A stretch of 64,000 bases of DNA from Hyphomicrobiales bacterium (GCA_900470155.1 UBZT01000008.1:62001-126000), one strand, 5' to 3'; numbered from the stretch's first letter, positions 9,691 through 21,190 are shown. Notes: generated by a model from the letters alone, not told the origin. Translations and numbers: made by a program.

Positions 9691-9873
9691 GCTTAGCCGC
9701 GCGGGATTGATGTGAGAGGCAGCCTTTGCTGATCCCGTCTGTCCGGCGCCGTTTTGCTTGGCATATGTTTGACGTTAGCGACGCAGCCACGTCCGGGAAA
9801 AGAAATTCCGGCGTCGTGCTCAGTGAAACCACCGGCTGTCCGAGCACGGCCGCCACGACATGAAGGTAAGAAC

Positions 9874-11352
9874 ATGCAGATTATCGAAACGCTCGCTGAA
9901 GGGCTGAAGCGCGAAATCAAGGTCATCATCCCGGCCAAGGATATGGAACAGCAGATGAACGAACGCCTGGCGGATGCCAAGGACAAGGTTCGCATCAACG
10001 GTTTCCGTCCGGGCAAGGTTCCGACCGCGCATCTGAAGAAGATGTACGGCAAGTCGATCATGGCTGAACTCGTCAACGAGATTATCCGCGACCGTCCGAG
10101 CGCGATCCTGTCGGAGCGCGGCGAAAAGTCGGCGACCCAGCCGGAAATCGTCATGACCGAGGACGAAGCCGAAGCCGAAAAGATCCTGTCCGCACAGGCC
10201 GACCTCGAATTCACGCTGTCCTACGAAATCATCCCGCCGATCGAACTGAAGTCGGTCGACGGCATCAAGATCGTGCGCGAAGTGGTCGAAGTCTCGGAAG
10301 ACGAGATCAACGAGCAGATCCTCAAGATCGCTGAAAACGCCCGCACGTTCGAGACCAAGAAGGGCAAGGCCGCTGATGGCGACCGCGTCACCATGGACTA
10401 CCTCGGCAAGGTCGACGGGGTTGCCTTCGACGGTGGCAAGGACGAAGACGCTGAACTGGTCATCGGTTCGAACCGCTTCATCCCGGGCTTCGAAGCCCAG
10501 CTCGTAGGCCTCAAGGCAGGCGACGAAAAGGTCATCAACGTCACGTTCCCGGCTGAATATCCGGCTGCCGAACTGGCTGGCAAGGACGCGACCTTCGACA
10601 TCACCGTCAAGGAAGTTGCAGGCCCGGCCGCAATCGAAATCAACGACGAACTGGCCACCAAGCTCGGCGTCGAATCGGTCGACAAGCTGAAGGAAGTCGT
10701 GCGCGGCCAGATCGAAAGCCAGTACGGCAACGTCACCCGCCAGAAGGTCAAGCGTCAGATCCTCGACCAGCTCGACACGCTCTACAAGTTCGACGCTCCG
10801 TCGAAGCTGATCGACGCCGAGTTCGACAACATCTGGCGCCAGATCAACACCGACCTCGCACAGTCGGGCAAGACCTTTGCTGACGAAGACACGACCGAAG
10901 AAGCAGCTCGCGAAGAATACCGCGCGCTTGCCGAGCGTCGCGTCCGTCTCGGTCTCGTTCTCTCCGAAATCGGCGAAAAGGCCGGCATCGAAGTGACCGA
11001 CGAAGAAATGCAGCGTTCGCTGTTTGCCCAGCTGCAGCAATTCCCGGGTCAGGAAAAGCAGATCCTCGACTTCTTCCGCAACACGCCGGGCGCCTCGGCT
11101 TCGCTGCGCGCGCCGATCTTCGAAGAGAAGGTCATCGACAAGCTGCTCGCCGACGTTTCGGTCACCGACAAGACCGTCACCAAGGAAGAGCTGATGGCGG
11201 AAGACGAGTCTGAAGACGGCGACAAGCCGGCCAAGAAGACTGCCAAGAAGAAGGCTGCTGCCAAGGCTGACGACGCTGCCGAAGGCGAAGAAGCCGCTCC
11301 GAAGAAGAAGGCAGCCCCGAAGAAGAAGGCTGCTGAAGGCGACGCCGAATAA
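9874..11352 (+). CDS. tig: Trigger factor, ribosome-bound chaperone and prolyl isomerase
   Basis: Trigger factor binds the ribosome exit tunnel and shelters nascent chains. The 492-aa product shows the ribosome-binding signature as GFRPGKVP (about residues 43-50), a central FKBP-type isomerase domain ([19 protein letters not shown]), and a long helical C-terminal arm. It ends in a lysine/alanine-rich tail (repeats of PKKKAA) of about 45 residues, common in rhizobial trigger factors. ATG 9874 has AAGGTAAG at good spacing; the longer frame to 9754 is unlikely. A clear terminator follows at 11381. Confidence 0.97.
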   Translation: MQIIETLAEGLKREIKVIIPAKDMEQQMNERLADAKDKVRINGFRPGKVPTAHLKKMYGKSIMAELVNEIIRDRPSAILSERGEKSATQPEIVMTEDEAEAEKILSAQADLEFTLSYEIIPPIELKSVDGIKIVREVVEVSEDEINEQILKIAENARTFETKKGKAADGDRVTMDYLGKVDGVAFDGGKDEDAELVIGSNRFIPGFEAQLVGLKAGDEKVINVTFPAEYPAAELAGKDATFDITVKEVAGPAAIEINDELATKLGVESVDKLKEVVRGQIESQYGNVTRQKVKRQILDQLDTLYKFDAPSKLIDAEFDNIWRQINTDLAQSGKTFADEDTTEEAAREEYRALAERRVRLGLVLSEIGEKAGIEVTDEEMQRSLFAQLQQFPGQEKQILDFFRNTPGASASLRAPIFEEKVIDKLLADVSVTDKTVTKEELMAEDESEDGDKPAKKTAKKKAAAKADDAAEGEEAAPKKKAAPKKKAAEGDAE

Positions 11353-11380
11353 GCTTCGGCATCCTTTCAAGACAATTGTG

Positions 11381-11407
11381 AAGGCCGCCCCTGAGGGCGG
11401 CCTTTTT
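11381..11407 (+). terminator. Rho-independent terminator of tig
   Basis: GGCCGCCC, CTGA loop, GGGCGGCC followed by TTTTT, 28 bp after the tig stop codon. Confidence 0.9.
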
Positions 11408-11589
11408 GCATATCTGGGGTTGAAAAACGACGTGGGAACTTGCGCTGGGGAAACATGCGCTGGGAGAATGCGCACTGGAAACGGTGTGCTGAGCGTCCGG
11501 GCGATGCCGACGACACGACGCAGACATGCTGGCTGCTGGCGGATCGTCGGCAGCGTCACCAAACGCGCTGTCTTTCTATTTTCGGCCTG

Positions 11590-12609
11590 TCAGCGCCAGC
11601 CAAGTGCCGGCGCGACATGGGTCAGGATCGCCTGGAGAACGTGGGCGTTGTAGTCGACCCCGAGCTGGTTCGGCACGGTCAACAGCAGCGTATCGGCTTC
11701 GGCGATCGCTTCATCGCGCTTCAGTTCCTCGATCAGCTTGTCGGGCTCCGCCGCATACGACCGGCCGAAGATCGCACGCGTGTTCTCGTCGATATAGCCG
11801 ATCGAATCCTGGTCCTTGTTCTGACCGAAATAGGCGCGGTCCATGTCGTTGACGATGGCGAAGATCGACCGGCTGACGGAGACGCGCGGTGTGCGTGTGT
11901 GGCCGGCTTCCGTCCAGGCCTCGCGATAGGCGCGGATCTGCTTCGCTTGCTGGATGTGGAAGGGTTCGCCCGTTTCGTCATCCTTGAGCGTGGAACTCTG
12001 CAGGTTCATGCCGAGCTTTGCAGCCCATATGGCCGTGGCATTCGAGCCGGCGCCCCACCAGATTCGCTCACGCAAACCTTCCGAATGCGGCTCCAGCCGC
12101 AGCAGGCCCGGCGGGTTGGGAAACATCGGCCGCGGGTTGGGTTTGGCGAAACCTTCGCCCTTCAACACATCGAGGAAGACCTCGGCATGGCGGCGGCCCA
12201 TTTCGGCATCGCTCTGGCCCTCTTCCGGCTGGTAGCCGAAATAGCGCCAGCCCTCGATCACCTGTTCCGGCGAGCCGCGGCTGATGCCGAGCTGCAGGCG
12301 GCCGCGCGAGATCAGGTCGGCGGAGCCGGCATCTTCCGCCATATAGAGCGGGTTCTCGTAGCGCATGTCGATGACGCCGGTGCCGATCTCGATCCTCGAT
12401 GTACGCGCGCCAACGGCGGCCAGTAACGGGAAGGGCGAGGCGAGCTGGCGGGCGAAGTGATGGACACGAAAATAGGCGCCGTCAGCACCGAGTTCCTCGG
12501 CCGCGACCGCAAGGTCGATGGACTGAAGCAAGGTGTCCTGGGCCGAACGCGTGCCGGACTGGGGCGAGGGCGACCAATGGCCGAAGGAGAGAAAACCAAT
12601 GTTCTTCAT
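11590..12609 (-). CDS. LLM class flavin-dependent oxidoreductase
   Basis: A 339-aa luciferase-like monooxygenase family protein, predicted to be an FMN-dependent TIM barrel. Family segments are the N-terminal strand NIGFLSFGHW, EELGADGAYFRVHHF, the substrate-side RTSRIEIGTGVIDMRYENPLY region and LQLGISRGSPEQVIEG. Start at ATG 12609 (MKNIGFLSF); the longer frame adds a non-homologous 20 residues. The substrate cannot be told from sequence. It is a lone gene facing tig across its terminator. Confidence 0.87.
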   Translation of the reverse strand: MKNIGFLSFGHWSPSPQSGTRSAQDTLLQSIDLAVAAEELGADGAYFRVHHFARQLASPFPLLAAVGARTSRIEIGTGVIDMRYENPLYMAEDAGSADLISRGRLQLGISRGSPEQVIEGWRYFGYQPEEGQSDAEMGRRHAEVFLDVLKGEGFAKPNPRPMFPNPPGLLRLEPHSEGLRERIWWGAGSNATAIWAAKLGMNLQSSTLKDDETGEPFHIQQAKQIRAYREAWTEAGHTRTPRVSVSRSIFAIVNDMDRAYFGQNKDQDSIGYIDENTRAIFGRSYAAEPDKLIEELKRDEAIAEADTLLLTVPNQLGVDYNAHVLQAILTHVAPALGWR

Positions 12610-12728
12610 GATGATATGCTTTCGTGATGACGATTGAAACCTAGATGGCATCAAGGAGCCACGTCTCATAGGGGCAACGAGGTGACAGACTGTTTCTGGA
12701 TCAGAAACAGGACCGCCTTCCGCTGATC

Positions 12729-13532
12729 TCAGGCGATATCAAGGATGAGAGGGCGGTGATCCGAGACCTCCGGTTCTGCGACGACCTCGAATGTGTTCAC
12801 GCGAACATTCGGCGTGACCAGCATGTAATCGGCAAAGCGGCCGTCTTTCCGGTAATGCGATGTGCGCGTGTCGGAAAACCCGCGGCCGGTTACCAGGTCG
12901 CTGAGGCCGAGCTGGCCCAGTGCTGCAAAGGTAGCGCTGTCGGGCAGCACATTGAAATCACCGCAGACCACCAGCGGTTCACCTGTGTGCCAGATACGCT
13001 TGATCAGGCAAATCAGTGCCTCGGTCTGTCGCTCGCGCGCCGGCGTGTCATGCTTGCCGGCAGGGTCGCGCAGGCCATGCAGTTGGACGACCGTGATCGG
13101 CGCGCCGGCGTGATGGTTGAAGATCCTGATGCCATGCGCATTGCGGGCGCGCGGATGGGCGCCAAATCCGTTGGCTGAGAAGCTGCCGTGGATGAAATCG
13201 AGTGCCTGGCCGATGATTGGAATCTCCTTGCGCACGAAGGTCGCAATCCCGAACTCCTGCCAGCAGGTTTCGTCGCCATCCTGAAGCTCGCCCCGTGCTG
13301 TCGGGCAGAAGATCCCGTCATGGGCCGGCAGAACCGCTGCGATCTCATCGAACAGATGCGCGCGCTGCTGCAGTTCGACCGATCCGTCGCGATAGGTCAG
13401 CCAGTCGTGCCGTGCACCAGGTGCCCGTGCGACTTCCTGCAGGCAGAGCACATCGGCGTCGATGTTCTCCAGATAGCGCATCAGCGGCTCATGGAGCATT
13501 CCGCCCCAGATATTGAGAGAAGCAATCTTCAT
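12729..13532 (-). CDS. Endonuclease/exonuclease/phosphatase family protein
   Basis: A 267-aa Mg-dependent phosphodiesterase-fold protein. It carries the family signatures MKIASLNIWGG (start strand), LCLQEV with the catalytic Glu, CGDFNVLPDS, and the closing SDHRPLILDI with the Asp-His pair. The fold covers AP endonucleases, sphingomyelinases and inositol phosphatases, so the substrate is not assignable. ATG 13532 begins directly at the first core strand. No signal peptide is seen, so a cytoplasmic place is likely. Confidence 0.86.
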   Translation of the reverse strand: MKIASLNIWGGMLHEPLMRYLENIDADVLCLQEVARAPGARHDWLTYRDGSVELQQRAHLFDEIAAVLPAHDGIFCPTARGELQDGDETCWQEFGIATFVRKEIPIIGQALDFIHGSFSANGFGAHPRARNAHGIRIFNHHAGAPITVVQLHGLRDPAGKHDTPARERQTEALICLIKRIWHTGEPLVVCGDFNVLPDSATFAALGQLGLSDLVTGRGFSDTRTSHYRKDGRFADYMLVTPNVRVNTFEVVAEPEVSDHRPLILDIA

Positions 13533-13614
13533 TGTATCCAGCAGCGTGGCCAAGATGTGGAGCCGGCAGGATAGTTGCACCGTTGCAGCACTTCAAGCGC
13601 GCCGGAACCGTCTA

Positions 13615-14811
13615 TTATCCTCGTTGTCGCTCGACGAAAAGCAGCATCGACACACCGGTTACGGCAAGCGCGACACCGAGCAGGCCCGTTTCCGAATAGC
13701 CGAGATAGTGTGAGCCGGCAGCGAAGGTGGCGGCTGTGATCGCATTGCCGAGGAAGGAGTTGATCGGCATGAACGCGGTACCGAGCCCAGGGCGTCCTGG
13801 AAACAGATCCTGGAAATAGTTCAGCGGCAGGGCCAGCAACGCGGCGGCAAAGGCAGCGCCCGGCAGAGCGAGTCCATAGATGTGCCAAGGCGCTGTCGCG
13901 AAACTCAACGCCACCATGTAGCCGCCATAGCCGAGCGCCGCCGTGACGATAATGCCGATGATGCTGAAGCGTTTCAGCGAGCCTGCCCACATCAGCATGA
14001 AGGGGATCTCGATCAGCGCCGTCATGCCGGCAATCAGCCCGACATCGGCGGTCTTGCCGCCGAGCTGCAGGGTCAGGATCAGTGGCCAGATGGTGCCGCT
14101 CAGGCGCAGGGTCGACGTGATCGCCGCAATCGCGATCAACCGGATCAGCATGTCTGGCGCAGCCAGTTCCTTGAGTGCCGAGAAAAAGCCGGGCGCCGCC
14201 GTGTCTCGGGCAGGCCGGGATGGTGGCGACTTCAGCACAAGGGCCGCACAGAAGAGGATGAACAGGCAAAAGAGCGAGGCAAGCCCCCAGGCCCCAAGCA
14301 TGCTGCCGGATGCCCCAAGCGCCAACCCCAGGCCGGCCGGCGTCACCACCCACGCAGCCGAGATGACGGCGCGCAAGGTCGCATTGACCGAAGCGGCATC
14401 CACCGGCTCGAGCTCGCCCGTCTCCAGCCGAGCGCTGGCAAACAGCAGCGAACTGGTGGCGTAGAAGAAAGGGATGACGAGCGAGGTCGCGCCGAGGAAG
14501 ACGGGCACCGATGGATAAAGATAGATGGCGCCATAGCCGAGCACGCCCAAGGCCGACATGGCAATCAGCATGTGTCGCCGGTCACCCAGCATGTCCGACA
14601 GGATGCCGAGCGAGACGCTGATGACGACGGCCGAGATCGAAGAGACGAAGACCAGCAGCGAATAGGTCTGGTCGCTCATGCCGAGCGTGCCGATTGCGGT
14701 CACCGAAAGATAGGGTATCGTCGCCCCGAACGCAGACCCTTGGGCAAAGATCATCAGTGCGAGGACGAGCAATTGCGGGCGGCCGGCAATCTGGCCGAAG
14801 GATGAAGGCAT
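13615..14811 (-). CDS. MFS transporter
   Basis: A 398-aa major facilitator superfamily protein with about twelve membrane segments. The loop 2-3 motif appears as GILSDMLGDRRH, matching the G-xxxD-xxGRR pattern. Start at ATG 14811 (MPSSFGQIAG). The general layout resembles sugar-efflux or drug-efflux MFS proteins, but the substrate is not predictable. It is a single gene between sthA and the phosphodiesterase gene, all leftward. Confidence 0.87.
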   Translation of the reverse strand: MPSSFGQIAGRPQLLVLALMIFAQGSAFGATIPYLSVTAIGTLGMSDQTYSLLVFVSSISAVVISVSLGILSDMLGDRRHMLIAMSALGVLGYGAIYLYPSVPVFLGATSLVIPFFYATSSLLFASARLETGELEPVDAASVNATLRAVISAAWVVTPAGLGLALGASGSMLGAWGLASLFCLFILFCAALVLKSPPSRPARDTAAPGFFSALKELAAPDMLIRLIAIAAITSTLRLSGTIWPLILTLQLGGKTADVGLIAGMTALIEIPFMLMWAGSLKRFSIIGIIVTAALGYGGYMVALSFATAPWHIYGLALPGAAFAAALLALPLNYFQDLFPGRPGLGTAFMPINSFLGNAITAATFAAGSHYLGYSETGLLGVALAVTGVSMLLFVERQRG

Positions 14812-14959
14812 GAAACTGGCTTTGTGCTGATGGAGGCGGGAACATCTGCAAGATGTGGGTGTTTGAAACACCACCATTGCATGAGTCGCAACCGCCGTCA
14901 GCCCGTCGCTGGAAAGCATGAAACGGACGCAGGGCTTTTCACACTGCGCCGTCCCAGTC

Positions 14960-16384
14960 CTATTCCGCAGCCTTGCGCTCGACCTTCTCCACCTTCAGTT
15001 CACCCATGCGGTTCCATGCGTCGAGGCCGGCGATCTTGTAGGCTTCGGCGAGCGTCGGATAGTTGAACGTGTTCTCGACGAAATATTCGACCGTGCCTTT
15101 GAGGTTGAGAACCGCCTGGCCGATATGCACCAGTTCGGTCGCACCTTCGCCGACGATATGCACGCCGAGCAGGCGGCGGGTCTTCAGCGAGAAGATCATC
15201 TTCAGCATGCCGCTGTCGAGGCCCATGATGTGGCCGCGCGAGGTTTCGCGGAAATGGGCTATGCCGCATTCGTAGGGAATGTTGCGCTGGATCACTTCCT
15301 CTTCGGTCAGGCCGCAGGTGGAAATTTCCGGCACGGCATAGATGCCATAGGGGAAGAACTGTGGCGGCTCGTGCGAAGGAGCGCCGACGGCATGGCGCGC
15401 CGCAATCCGGCCCTGTTCCATCGACGTCGAGGCAAGGCTTGGGAAACCGACCACGTCGCCCGCGGCATAGATGTTGGGAACGGCGGTCTGGAAGGTTTCG
15501 GGATTGACCTTCAACCGGCCGCGATTGTCCGCCTCGAGACCGCAGGCAGACAGGTTCAGCGTATCGGTGGCGCCGACGCGACCGGCAGCAAACAGCACCA
15601 TCTCGGCGATCAGCACGCGGCCGTTCTTCAGCGTGACACGGCATTTGCCGTCGATCTTTTCGACCGTCTCGACCGTCTGGCCGAAGATCAGCTTCATGTT
15701 GCGGTCGCGCAGCTGGTAGGTGAAGTCCTCGACGATTTCCTTGTCGATGAAGTCGAGCATCGTGTCGCGCGGCTCGACCACGGTGACGGCCGTGTCCAGC
15801 GCCGAAAAGATCGTCGCATATTCGATGCCGATGACGCCGGCGCCGATGACCACCATCGAGCGCGGCAGTTCCTTGATTTCCAGGATGTCGTCGCTGTCGA
15901 GAATGCTGACGTTATCGAAGGGCACATGCGCGGGCCGGAACGGCCTTGTACCGACGGCGAGCAGCACGGATTTGGTCTGCACTCGGAGGATTTCGCCGTC
16001 TTCCTTGGCGACCTCGATGGTGTTGGCATCGACGAATGTCGCCGTGCCGCGCATCTGCTGTACGCGATTGCGGGCGAACTGATGCTCCAGCACCTCGACT
16101 TCGTGGTCGAGCGTGATCAGGAGGCGGCGGCGAAGGTCGTCGGCATTGATCTCCTGCTTGACCCGGTAGCTGCGGCCGTAGAAGCCGCGCTCGCGCCAGC
16201 CGGTCAGGTTCAGCGCGGTTTCGCGCAGCGTCTTGGATGGAATGGTGCCGGTATGCACGGAAACACCGCCGACGCGCGTTCCCTTCTCGATCACCAGAAC
16301 CTTCTTCTCCAGCTTGGCGGCCTGGATGGCGGCGCGGCGCCCGGCAGGCCCGCTGCCGATGACGACAAAGTCGTATTGGTTCAT
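14960..16384 (-). CDS. sthA: Soluble Si-specific NAD(P)+ transhydrogenase
   Basis: SthA reoxidises NADPH with NAD+ and balances cofactor pools. The 474-aa flavoprotein has the FAD motif GSGPAGRRAAIQAAKLEKK and an NAD(P) motif VVIGAGVIGIEYATIF. Where lipoamide dehydrogenase has a redox-active cysteine pair, this reads GGVSVHTGTIPSK with no cysteines, which is diagnostic for SthA. The C-terminal dimerisation domain contains the family HIGQAVLNLKG segment. Start ATG 16384 (MNQYDFVVIGSG). Confidence 0.94.
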   Translation of the reverse strand: MNQYDFVVIGSGPAGRRAAIQAAKLEKKVLVIEKGTRVGGVSVHTGTIPSKTLRETALNLTGWRERGFYGRSYRVKQEINADDLRRRLLITLDHEVEVLEHQFARNRVQQMRGTATFVDANTIEVAKEDGEILRVQTKSVLLAVGTRPFRPAHVPFDNVSILDSDDILEIKELPRSMVVIGAGVIGIEYATIFSALDTAVTVVEPRDTMLDFIDKEIVEDFTYQLRDRNMKLIFGQTVETVEKIDGKCRVTLKNGRVLIAEMVLFAAGRVGATDTLNLSACGLEADNRGRLKVNPETFQTAVPNIYAAGDVVGFPSLASTSMEQGRIAARHAVGAPSHEPPQFFPYGIYAVPEISTCGLTEEEVIQRNIPYECGIAHFRETSRGHIMGLDSGMLKMIFSLKTRRLLGVHIVGEGATELVHIGQAVLNLKGTVEYFVENTFNYPTLAEAYKIAGLDAWNRMGELKVEKVERKAAE

Positions 16385-16571
16385 GATATTCGTCCCTGAT
16401 TCGCGTGTCGGGATGTTGCACTGCAATGTGTCCCATAGTGAAACTAGCAGGGCAATCTAACCGTTTCGTTATCGATAATGATTTGTGTCTGTAAACGACG
16501 GAAATTTGCGTGCAAACGGCAGTTCTGAAGCTGCATGCTTTCCGCCAGATGCTGTCGCGATCTGATCAGCA

Positions 16572-17420
16572 TCAGATCAGGCGCAGGCCCTTGAGGCTCG
16601 CATGACCGTCCTTGCCGATGATGATGTGGTCATGCACGGTGATGCCGAGCGGCTTGGCCGTATCGACGATCGTGCGCGTCATGTCGATATCGGCGCGCGA
16701 GGGGGTCGGGTCGCCGCTCGGGTGGTTGTGCACAAGGATAATCGCTGTGGCCGAAAGTTCAAGCGCGCGCTTGACCACCTCGCGCGGATAGACCGGCGTG
16801 TGGTCGACGGTGCCGCGTCCCTGGATCTCGTCGGCGATCAGCACATTGCGCTTGTCGAGAAAAAGGATGCGGAACTGCTCGGTGGTTTCATAGGCCATGG
16901 CGGCGTGGCAGTAGTCGATCACCGACGACCAGGACGACAGAACCTGTTTGCCGCGCAACTCGCTTTTCAGCATGCGCTGCGCAACGCTGGCGATCAGCTT
17001 GAGATCCAGTGACACCGTGTCACCGACGCCCTTGACCTCTTGCAGCAGGGCCGGCGGTGCGCCGAAGACGCCCGCAAGTGTCCCGAACCGTGCGATCAAC
17101 GCCTTGGCGATCGGCTTGGTGTCGCGGCGCGGGATCAGCCGGAACAGCAGCAATTCAAGGATCTCGTAATCGGCCAGGGCGCTCTCGCCGCCGTCGCGAA
17201 AGCGCGCCCGCAGCCGGTCGCGGTGTCCGTGATAGTGAGCATCGGCGGTCTGGGGGCTGTTGTCGATGGCAGGGGAAGGCTTCAGCCGGTCGGTCCGGGG
17301 CGTCTGTTCGGCAAAGAAGTGGCGTTCGTCGTGATCCGAGTTTCTGGAAACATCCTGACCCAGATCGACAATGGTGTCGCCGAACAGGGAGCCGTTTTCG
17401 GAATGGGGAAGCTTCGCCAT
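16572..17420 (-). CDS. radC: RadC family JAB1/MPN domain protein
   Basis: A 282-aa RadC-type protein. A helix-hairpin-helix-like region ([29 protein letters not shown]) precedes the metal-binding JAMM motif [15 protein letters not shown] near residue 240. Despite the name, a role in DNA repair is doubtful in other bacteria. The N-terminal 60 residues are unconserved and polar. ATG 17420 has AGGG at 11 bases. Map follows 154 bp upstream in the same direction. Confidence 0.92.
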   Translation of the reverse strand: MAKLPHSENGSLFGDTIVDLGQDVSRNSDHDERHFFAEQTPRTDRLKPSPAIDNSPQTADAHYHGHRDRLRARFRDGGESALADYEILELLLFRLIPRRDTKPIAKALIARFGTLAGVFGAPPALLQEVKGVGDTVSLDLKLIASVAQRMLKSELRGKQVLSSWSSVIDYCHAAMAYETTEQFRILFLDKRNVLIADEIQGRGTVDHTPVYPREVVKRALELSATAIILVHNHPSGDPTPSRADIDMTRTIVDTAKPLGITVHDHIIIGKDGHASLKGLRLI

Positions 17421-17574
17421 CGTCAAACCCTTGCATGGACCATCATAGTCACGCGGCGAGGGCGAACATGCCGTCTTGATCACCGTCGCAGGGATATAGT
17501 GACATCCCTGCTGTATCGCGCAAGATGCTACAGCATAGTTCTGCGTCGATTGGTTGCAGGCCTGTGCTCGAAGA

Positions 17575-18399
17575 TTACGAGAGACCCGGCCGATCGAGCC
17601 CGGCTGGCGACAGCGTGAAGATCTCGCAACCGGTCGCCGTCACGCCAACGGCGTGTTCGTACTGTGCGGTCAGCGAACGATCGCGCGTCACGGCAGTCCA
17701 GCCATCGGACAGGACTTTCACATGCGGCTTGCCGAGATTGATCATCGGCTCGATGGTGAAGATCATGCCCTCGCGCAGTTCCGGGCCTTCATCGGCCCGA
17801 CCATAATGCAGGATATTCGGGCTGTCGTGGAACAGACGGCCGACCCCGTGGCCGCAGAAATCGCGCACCACGGTGCAGCGTTCGGCCTCCGCATAGGTCT
17901 GGATCGCCTCGCCGATGGCACCGGTGCGGGCACCCGGGCGCACGGCGGCAATGCCGCGCATCAGGCATTCATACGTCACTTCCATCAGCCGTTCGGCGGC
18001 CCGCTTGATCTGGCCGACGGGATACATCCGGCTGGAATCGCCGTGCCAGCCGTCCAGGATATAGGTGACGTCGATATTGACGATGTCGCCCTCGCGCAGC
18101 GGCTTGTCGTCCGGCATGCCGTGACAGACCACATGATTGATCGAGGTGCAGACGGAATATTTGTAGCCACGGTAGTTCAGCGTCGCGGGCAGGGCACCAT
18201 TGTCCATGCCGAATTCGAAGACGAAGCGATCGATCGCATTCGTCGTGACGCCCGGCTTGATCATTGGCACGAGCGCATCGAGGCAGCGGGCGGTCAATTG
18301 GCTGGCGCGGCGCATGCCGTCGAAGTCTTGCGCGCTATAGAGGCGAATTGCGCCGGTATTCTTGAGCGGTGCCGATGCCGCGTCGATATAGGTGACCAT
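17575..18399 (-). CDS. map: Methionine aminopeptidase, type I
   Basis: Removes the N-terminal Met from nascent proteins. The 274-aa product carries all five metal ligands of the family in order: Asp in [12 protein letters not shown] (two Asp), His in [11 protein letters not shown], Glu in FTIEPM and Glu in QYEHAVGV. The [10 protein letters not shown] segment contains the substrate-side His. Start ATG 18399. Length and lack of extra domains fit the bacterial type. Confidence 0.96.
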   Translation of the reverse strand: MVTYIDAASAPLKNTGAIRLYSAQDFDGMRRASQLTARCLDALVPMIKPGVTTNAIDRFVFEFGMDNGALPATLNYRGYKYSVCTSINHVVCHGMPDDKPLREGDIVNIDVTYILDGWHGDSSRMYPVGQIKRAAERLMEVTYECLMRGIAAVRPGARTGAIGEAIQTYAEAERCTVVRDFCGHGVGRLFHDSPNILHYGRADEGPELREGMIFTIEPMINLGKPHVKVLSDGWTAVTRDRSLTAQYEHAVGVTATGCEIFTLSPAGLDRPGLS

Positions 18400-18441
18400 T
18401 GAGCCGCTTCCGGATCCCTGAGAATGACAGTGTTTTCCCGT

Positions 18442-19176
18442 TCATAAAGCAGCAGGACCCGACAAGTCTATCGGGATCAGCCGCATGGGTGCGATTTTGC
18501 AAGGCGTGATGTCGCAGGCGATCGCATAGGTCTCGACACCGCGCGCTATTGCCCGGACAAAGGCGCGGCCATAGGCGGGGTCGAGATCGGCGCAGATTTG
18601 AAACCGGCTGCAATCGGTCCGCTGGATCAGGAACAGCATCGCCGCCCGCCTGCCGGTCTCGACCAGATCGCCCATTTCCTCCAGATGTTTGGCCCCACGC
18701 GTCGTCACGCTGTCGGGAAATTCGGCAAGGCCCGGCTCGCGGATGAAATGCACATTCTTCACCTCGACATGCACGCTGCCCTTGTCTGCATCCTCCAGCA
18801 GGATGTCGATACGCGAGTTGCGCCCGTAGCGCTGCTCGCGCTTCAATGTGGCAAAACCGTCGAGCTGCGGTATCAAGCCGGCGAGAATGGCTTCTTCGGC
18901 CAGACGGTTGGGCAGGGCGGTGTTGACGCCGACCACCGTGCCGTCCGCCTCCACCAGTTCCATGGCATGGCGATATTTGCGGTTTGGCGCATCGTGGACA
19001 GAGAGCCAGATCGGTGACCCCGGATCCGTCAATCCGCGCATCGAGCCGGTATTCGGGCAAAATCCGGTGATTTCGTCGCCGCTGTCCAGCACTGCATCGA
19101 ACAGGAAGCGCTTGTAGCGGCGGATCAACCGGGCAGGGATCAGTGGCGGTTCGAAGATCAACGGCCGGTCCCACAT
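18442..19176 (-). CDS. sfsA: SfsA family protein (sugar fermentation stimulation homologue)
   Basis: A 244-aa SfsA-like protein. Family segments are [26 protein letters not shown] with the conserved CPNTG, and the nuclease-like [20 protein letters not shown] block (D-xn-E-V-K). The last resembles the PD-(D/E)XK active site, in line with the idea that SfsA binds or cuts nucleic acid; function remains unsettled. ATG 19176 ([12 protein letters not shown]). It stands 42 bp upstream of map and may be co-transcribed with it. Confidence 0.92.
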   Translation of the reverse strand: MWDRPLIFEPPLIPARLIRRYKRFLFDAVLDSGDEITGFCPNTGSMRGLTDPGSPIWLSVHDAPNRKYRHAMELVEADGTVVGVNTALPNRLAEEAILAGLIPQLDGFATLKREQRYGRNSRIDILLEDADKGSVHVEVKNVHFIREPGLAEFPDSVTTRGAKHLEEMGDLVETGRRAAMLFLIQRTDCSRFQICADLDPAYGRAFVRAIARGVETYAIACDITPCKIAPMRLIPIDLSGPAAL

Positions 19177-19189
19177 GCGCTGTGGGGCG

Positions 19190-21028
19190 TCATACGCGTT
19201 CCAGCACGTTTCTGCCCGGTGCGTCGGCGATCGCATTCAGGGCGTCGCCGCCGGGTTTACGGGCCGGAACCTGCTTGTGGTCGAGCTTTTCGATCCAGGC
19301 CTGCCAATGCGGCCACCAGGAACCTTCGGTTTCTTCGGCGCTGGCAAGCCAATCCTCATAGGTGCCCTCGGCCTTTCCATGGGTCCAGTATTGGTATTTC
19401 TTCTTGTCCGGCGGATTGACGACACCGGCGATATGTCCCGATCCGGTGACGACAAATTCGACGGGCCCGCCAAACAGCGCGCTGCCGACGTAGACCGATT
19501 TTGCCGGGGCGATATGGTCTTCGCGGGTGGCGAGGTTGTAGATCGGGATCTTCACCTTCTTCAGCGACAGCGTCTTGCCGGCGAGCTGCATCTTGCCTTG
19601 GCTGAGCGTGTTGTTGAGATAGCAGTTGCGCAGATAGAAGGAATGATTGGCCGCCGCCATCCGGGTCGAATCGGAATTCCAGTAGAGCAGGTCGAATGGC
19701 ATCGGATCCTGGCCCTTCAGGTAATTGTTGACGAAATAGGGCCAGATAAGTTCGGAGGCGCGCAGCATGCTGAATGCCGTCGCCATTTTCGAGCCGTCGA
19801 GATAGCCGGTTTCCCGCATCCGTTCCTCGACACTCTGAAGCTGCTCCTCATCGACAAACACCTTGAGGTCGCCGGCATAGGTGAAATCCACCTGCGTCGT
19901 GAACAAGGTGGCGCTGGCGATGCGGCTGTCCTTTTCCTGCGCATGCAGGGCAAGCGCTGCGGCAAGCAGCGTGCCGCCGACGCAGTAGCCGATGGCATTG
20001 ACCTTTTTCTCGCCGGTCGCCTTCTCGATCGTATCCAGCGCAAAATCGATGCCCTCGCGGATATAGGCCTCCCAATCCTTGTCCGCATGGCGCTCGTCGG
20101 GATTGACCCAGGAGATGACAAAGACGGTGTGTCCCTGTTCGACGCACCACTTGATGAAGCTTTTCTGCGGGTTGAGGTCGAGAATGTAGAACTTGTTGAT
20201 CCATGGCGGGCAGATCAAAAGCGGCCGCTTCAACACGCTATCGGTTGCCGGCGCATACTGGATGACCTCGCATATATCACTCTGCGCGACCACCTTTCCT
20301 GGGGTGATGGCCATGTTTTCGCCGACGGCGAATTTGCTGGTGTCTGTCTGGCGAATGCGCAGTTCGCCTTTGCCGGCGGCGATATCCTCGGCCAGCATCT
20401 GCATGCCCTTGACCAGATTGGCGCCACTGCTGGCGACCGTTTCCCGGTAGAGCTGCGGATTCGTGGCGACGAAATTTGCCGGCGAAAGGGCGGCCGTGAT
20501 CTGGCGGACGTAGAAGGCGGCCTTGTGGCGCGTATGCTCGTCGAGCCCTTCGGCGTCATTGACCATCTTGTCGGCCCAATCGGACAGAACCAGATAGGTC
20601 TGGCGGAGGAAATCGAAGAACGGATTGCGCTGCCAGTCCTCGTCGGCGAATCGTTTGTCCTTCGGCAAGGGCTCATTGACGGGCGCATCCGGCGGTGCGG
20701 AGAGGCGGGTCAGCGAGCGCGCCCAGATGCCGAAGACGGCATTCAGCAGGTGGGTTTGCGCTTCCATCGTCCGCTTCGGGTCGGACATCCAGTATTCGGC
20801 CAGTTTGGACATCGTCTTGACAAGCTCGGACATCGGTTCGGAGACGGGATCGACAATCTCGCCCCGTTCGCGCGGCGCGAGCCAGCTTGAAGCAGCCTTG
20901 CCCAGATTTTCAAGCGCCTTTGCCGCATTGACAGCCAGCGCCTGCGGGTCCTTGACGATATAGGGTTCGAGCAGTTTTGCATCGAATGCCGGACCGGACT
21001 GTGCAGTCTCTTCCCGTTTGTTGTCCAC
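19190..21028 (-). CDS. phaC: Class I poly(3-hydroxyalkanoate) synthase PhaC
   Basis: Polymerises hydroxyacyl-CoA to polyhydroxybutyrate on storage granules. The 612-aa product has the N-terminal PhaC domain ([19 protein letters not shown]), the alpha/beta-hydrolase core with the modified lipase box GYCVGGT bearing the catalytic Cys, the Asp in WNSDSTRM, and the catalytic His in [12 protein letters not shown]. Length fits class I enzymes. It ends 13 bp before sfsA and faces a divergent lipoprotein gene. No phaR or granule gene lies in the window. Confidence 0.95.
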   Translation of the reverse strand: MDNKREETAQSGPAFDAKLLEPYIVKDPQALAVNAAKALENLGKAASSWLAPRERGEIVDPVSEPMSELVKTMSKLAEYWMSDPKRTMEAQTHLLNAVFGIWARSLTRLSAPPDAPVNEPLPKDKRFADEDWQRNPFFDFLRQTYLVLSDWADKMVNDAEGLDEHTRHKAAFYVRQITAALSPANFVATNPQLYRETVASSGANLVKGMQMLAEDIAAGKGELRIRQTDTSKFAVGENMAITPGKVVAQSDICEVIQYAPATDSVLKRPLLICPPWINKFYILDLNPQKSFIKWCVEQGHTVFVISWVNPDERHADKDWEAYIREGIDFALDTIEKATGEKKVNAIGYCVGGTLLAAALALHAQEKDSRIASATLFTTQVDFTYAGDLKVFVDEEQLQSVEERMRETGYLDGSKMATAFSMLRASELIWPYFVNNYLKGQDPMPFDLLYWNSDSTRMAAANHSFYLRNCYLNNTLSQGKMQLAGKTLSLKKVKIPIYNLATREDHIAPAKSVYVGSALFGGPVEFVVTGSGHIAGVVNPPDKKKYQYWTHGKAEGTYEDWLASAEETEGSWWPHWQAWIEKLDHKQVPARKPGGDALNAIADAPGRNVLERV

Positions 21029-21190
21029 GGCATCCTCCCCAGGATTGTATCTGGCGTCTTTTGTATTTGCGCATCCTGCATGAAAATGACTACAAGTTCC
21101 AGCGATTGGCGCATAGTCTTTCGCAGGTAGCGGGAAAATGCACCCTCTGAATTTGCTGGATTTCCAGCAGGCATGCGGATTGTTGAGACC

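Noticed and set aside
9820..11562. 580-aa frame antisense to trigger factor
   Set aside because: Leu/Phe/Asp-rich shadow that runs through the tig terminator; not a gene.
14918..16399. 493-aa frame antisense to sthA
   Set aside because: Shadow frame; sthA on the other strand is complete and certain.
19175..20890. 571-aa frame antisense to phaC
   Set aside because: Shadow frame; phaC has all catalytic residues on the opposite strand.
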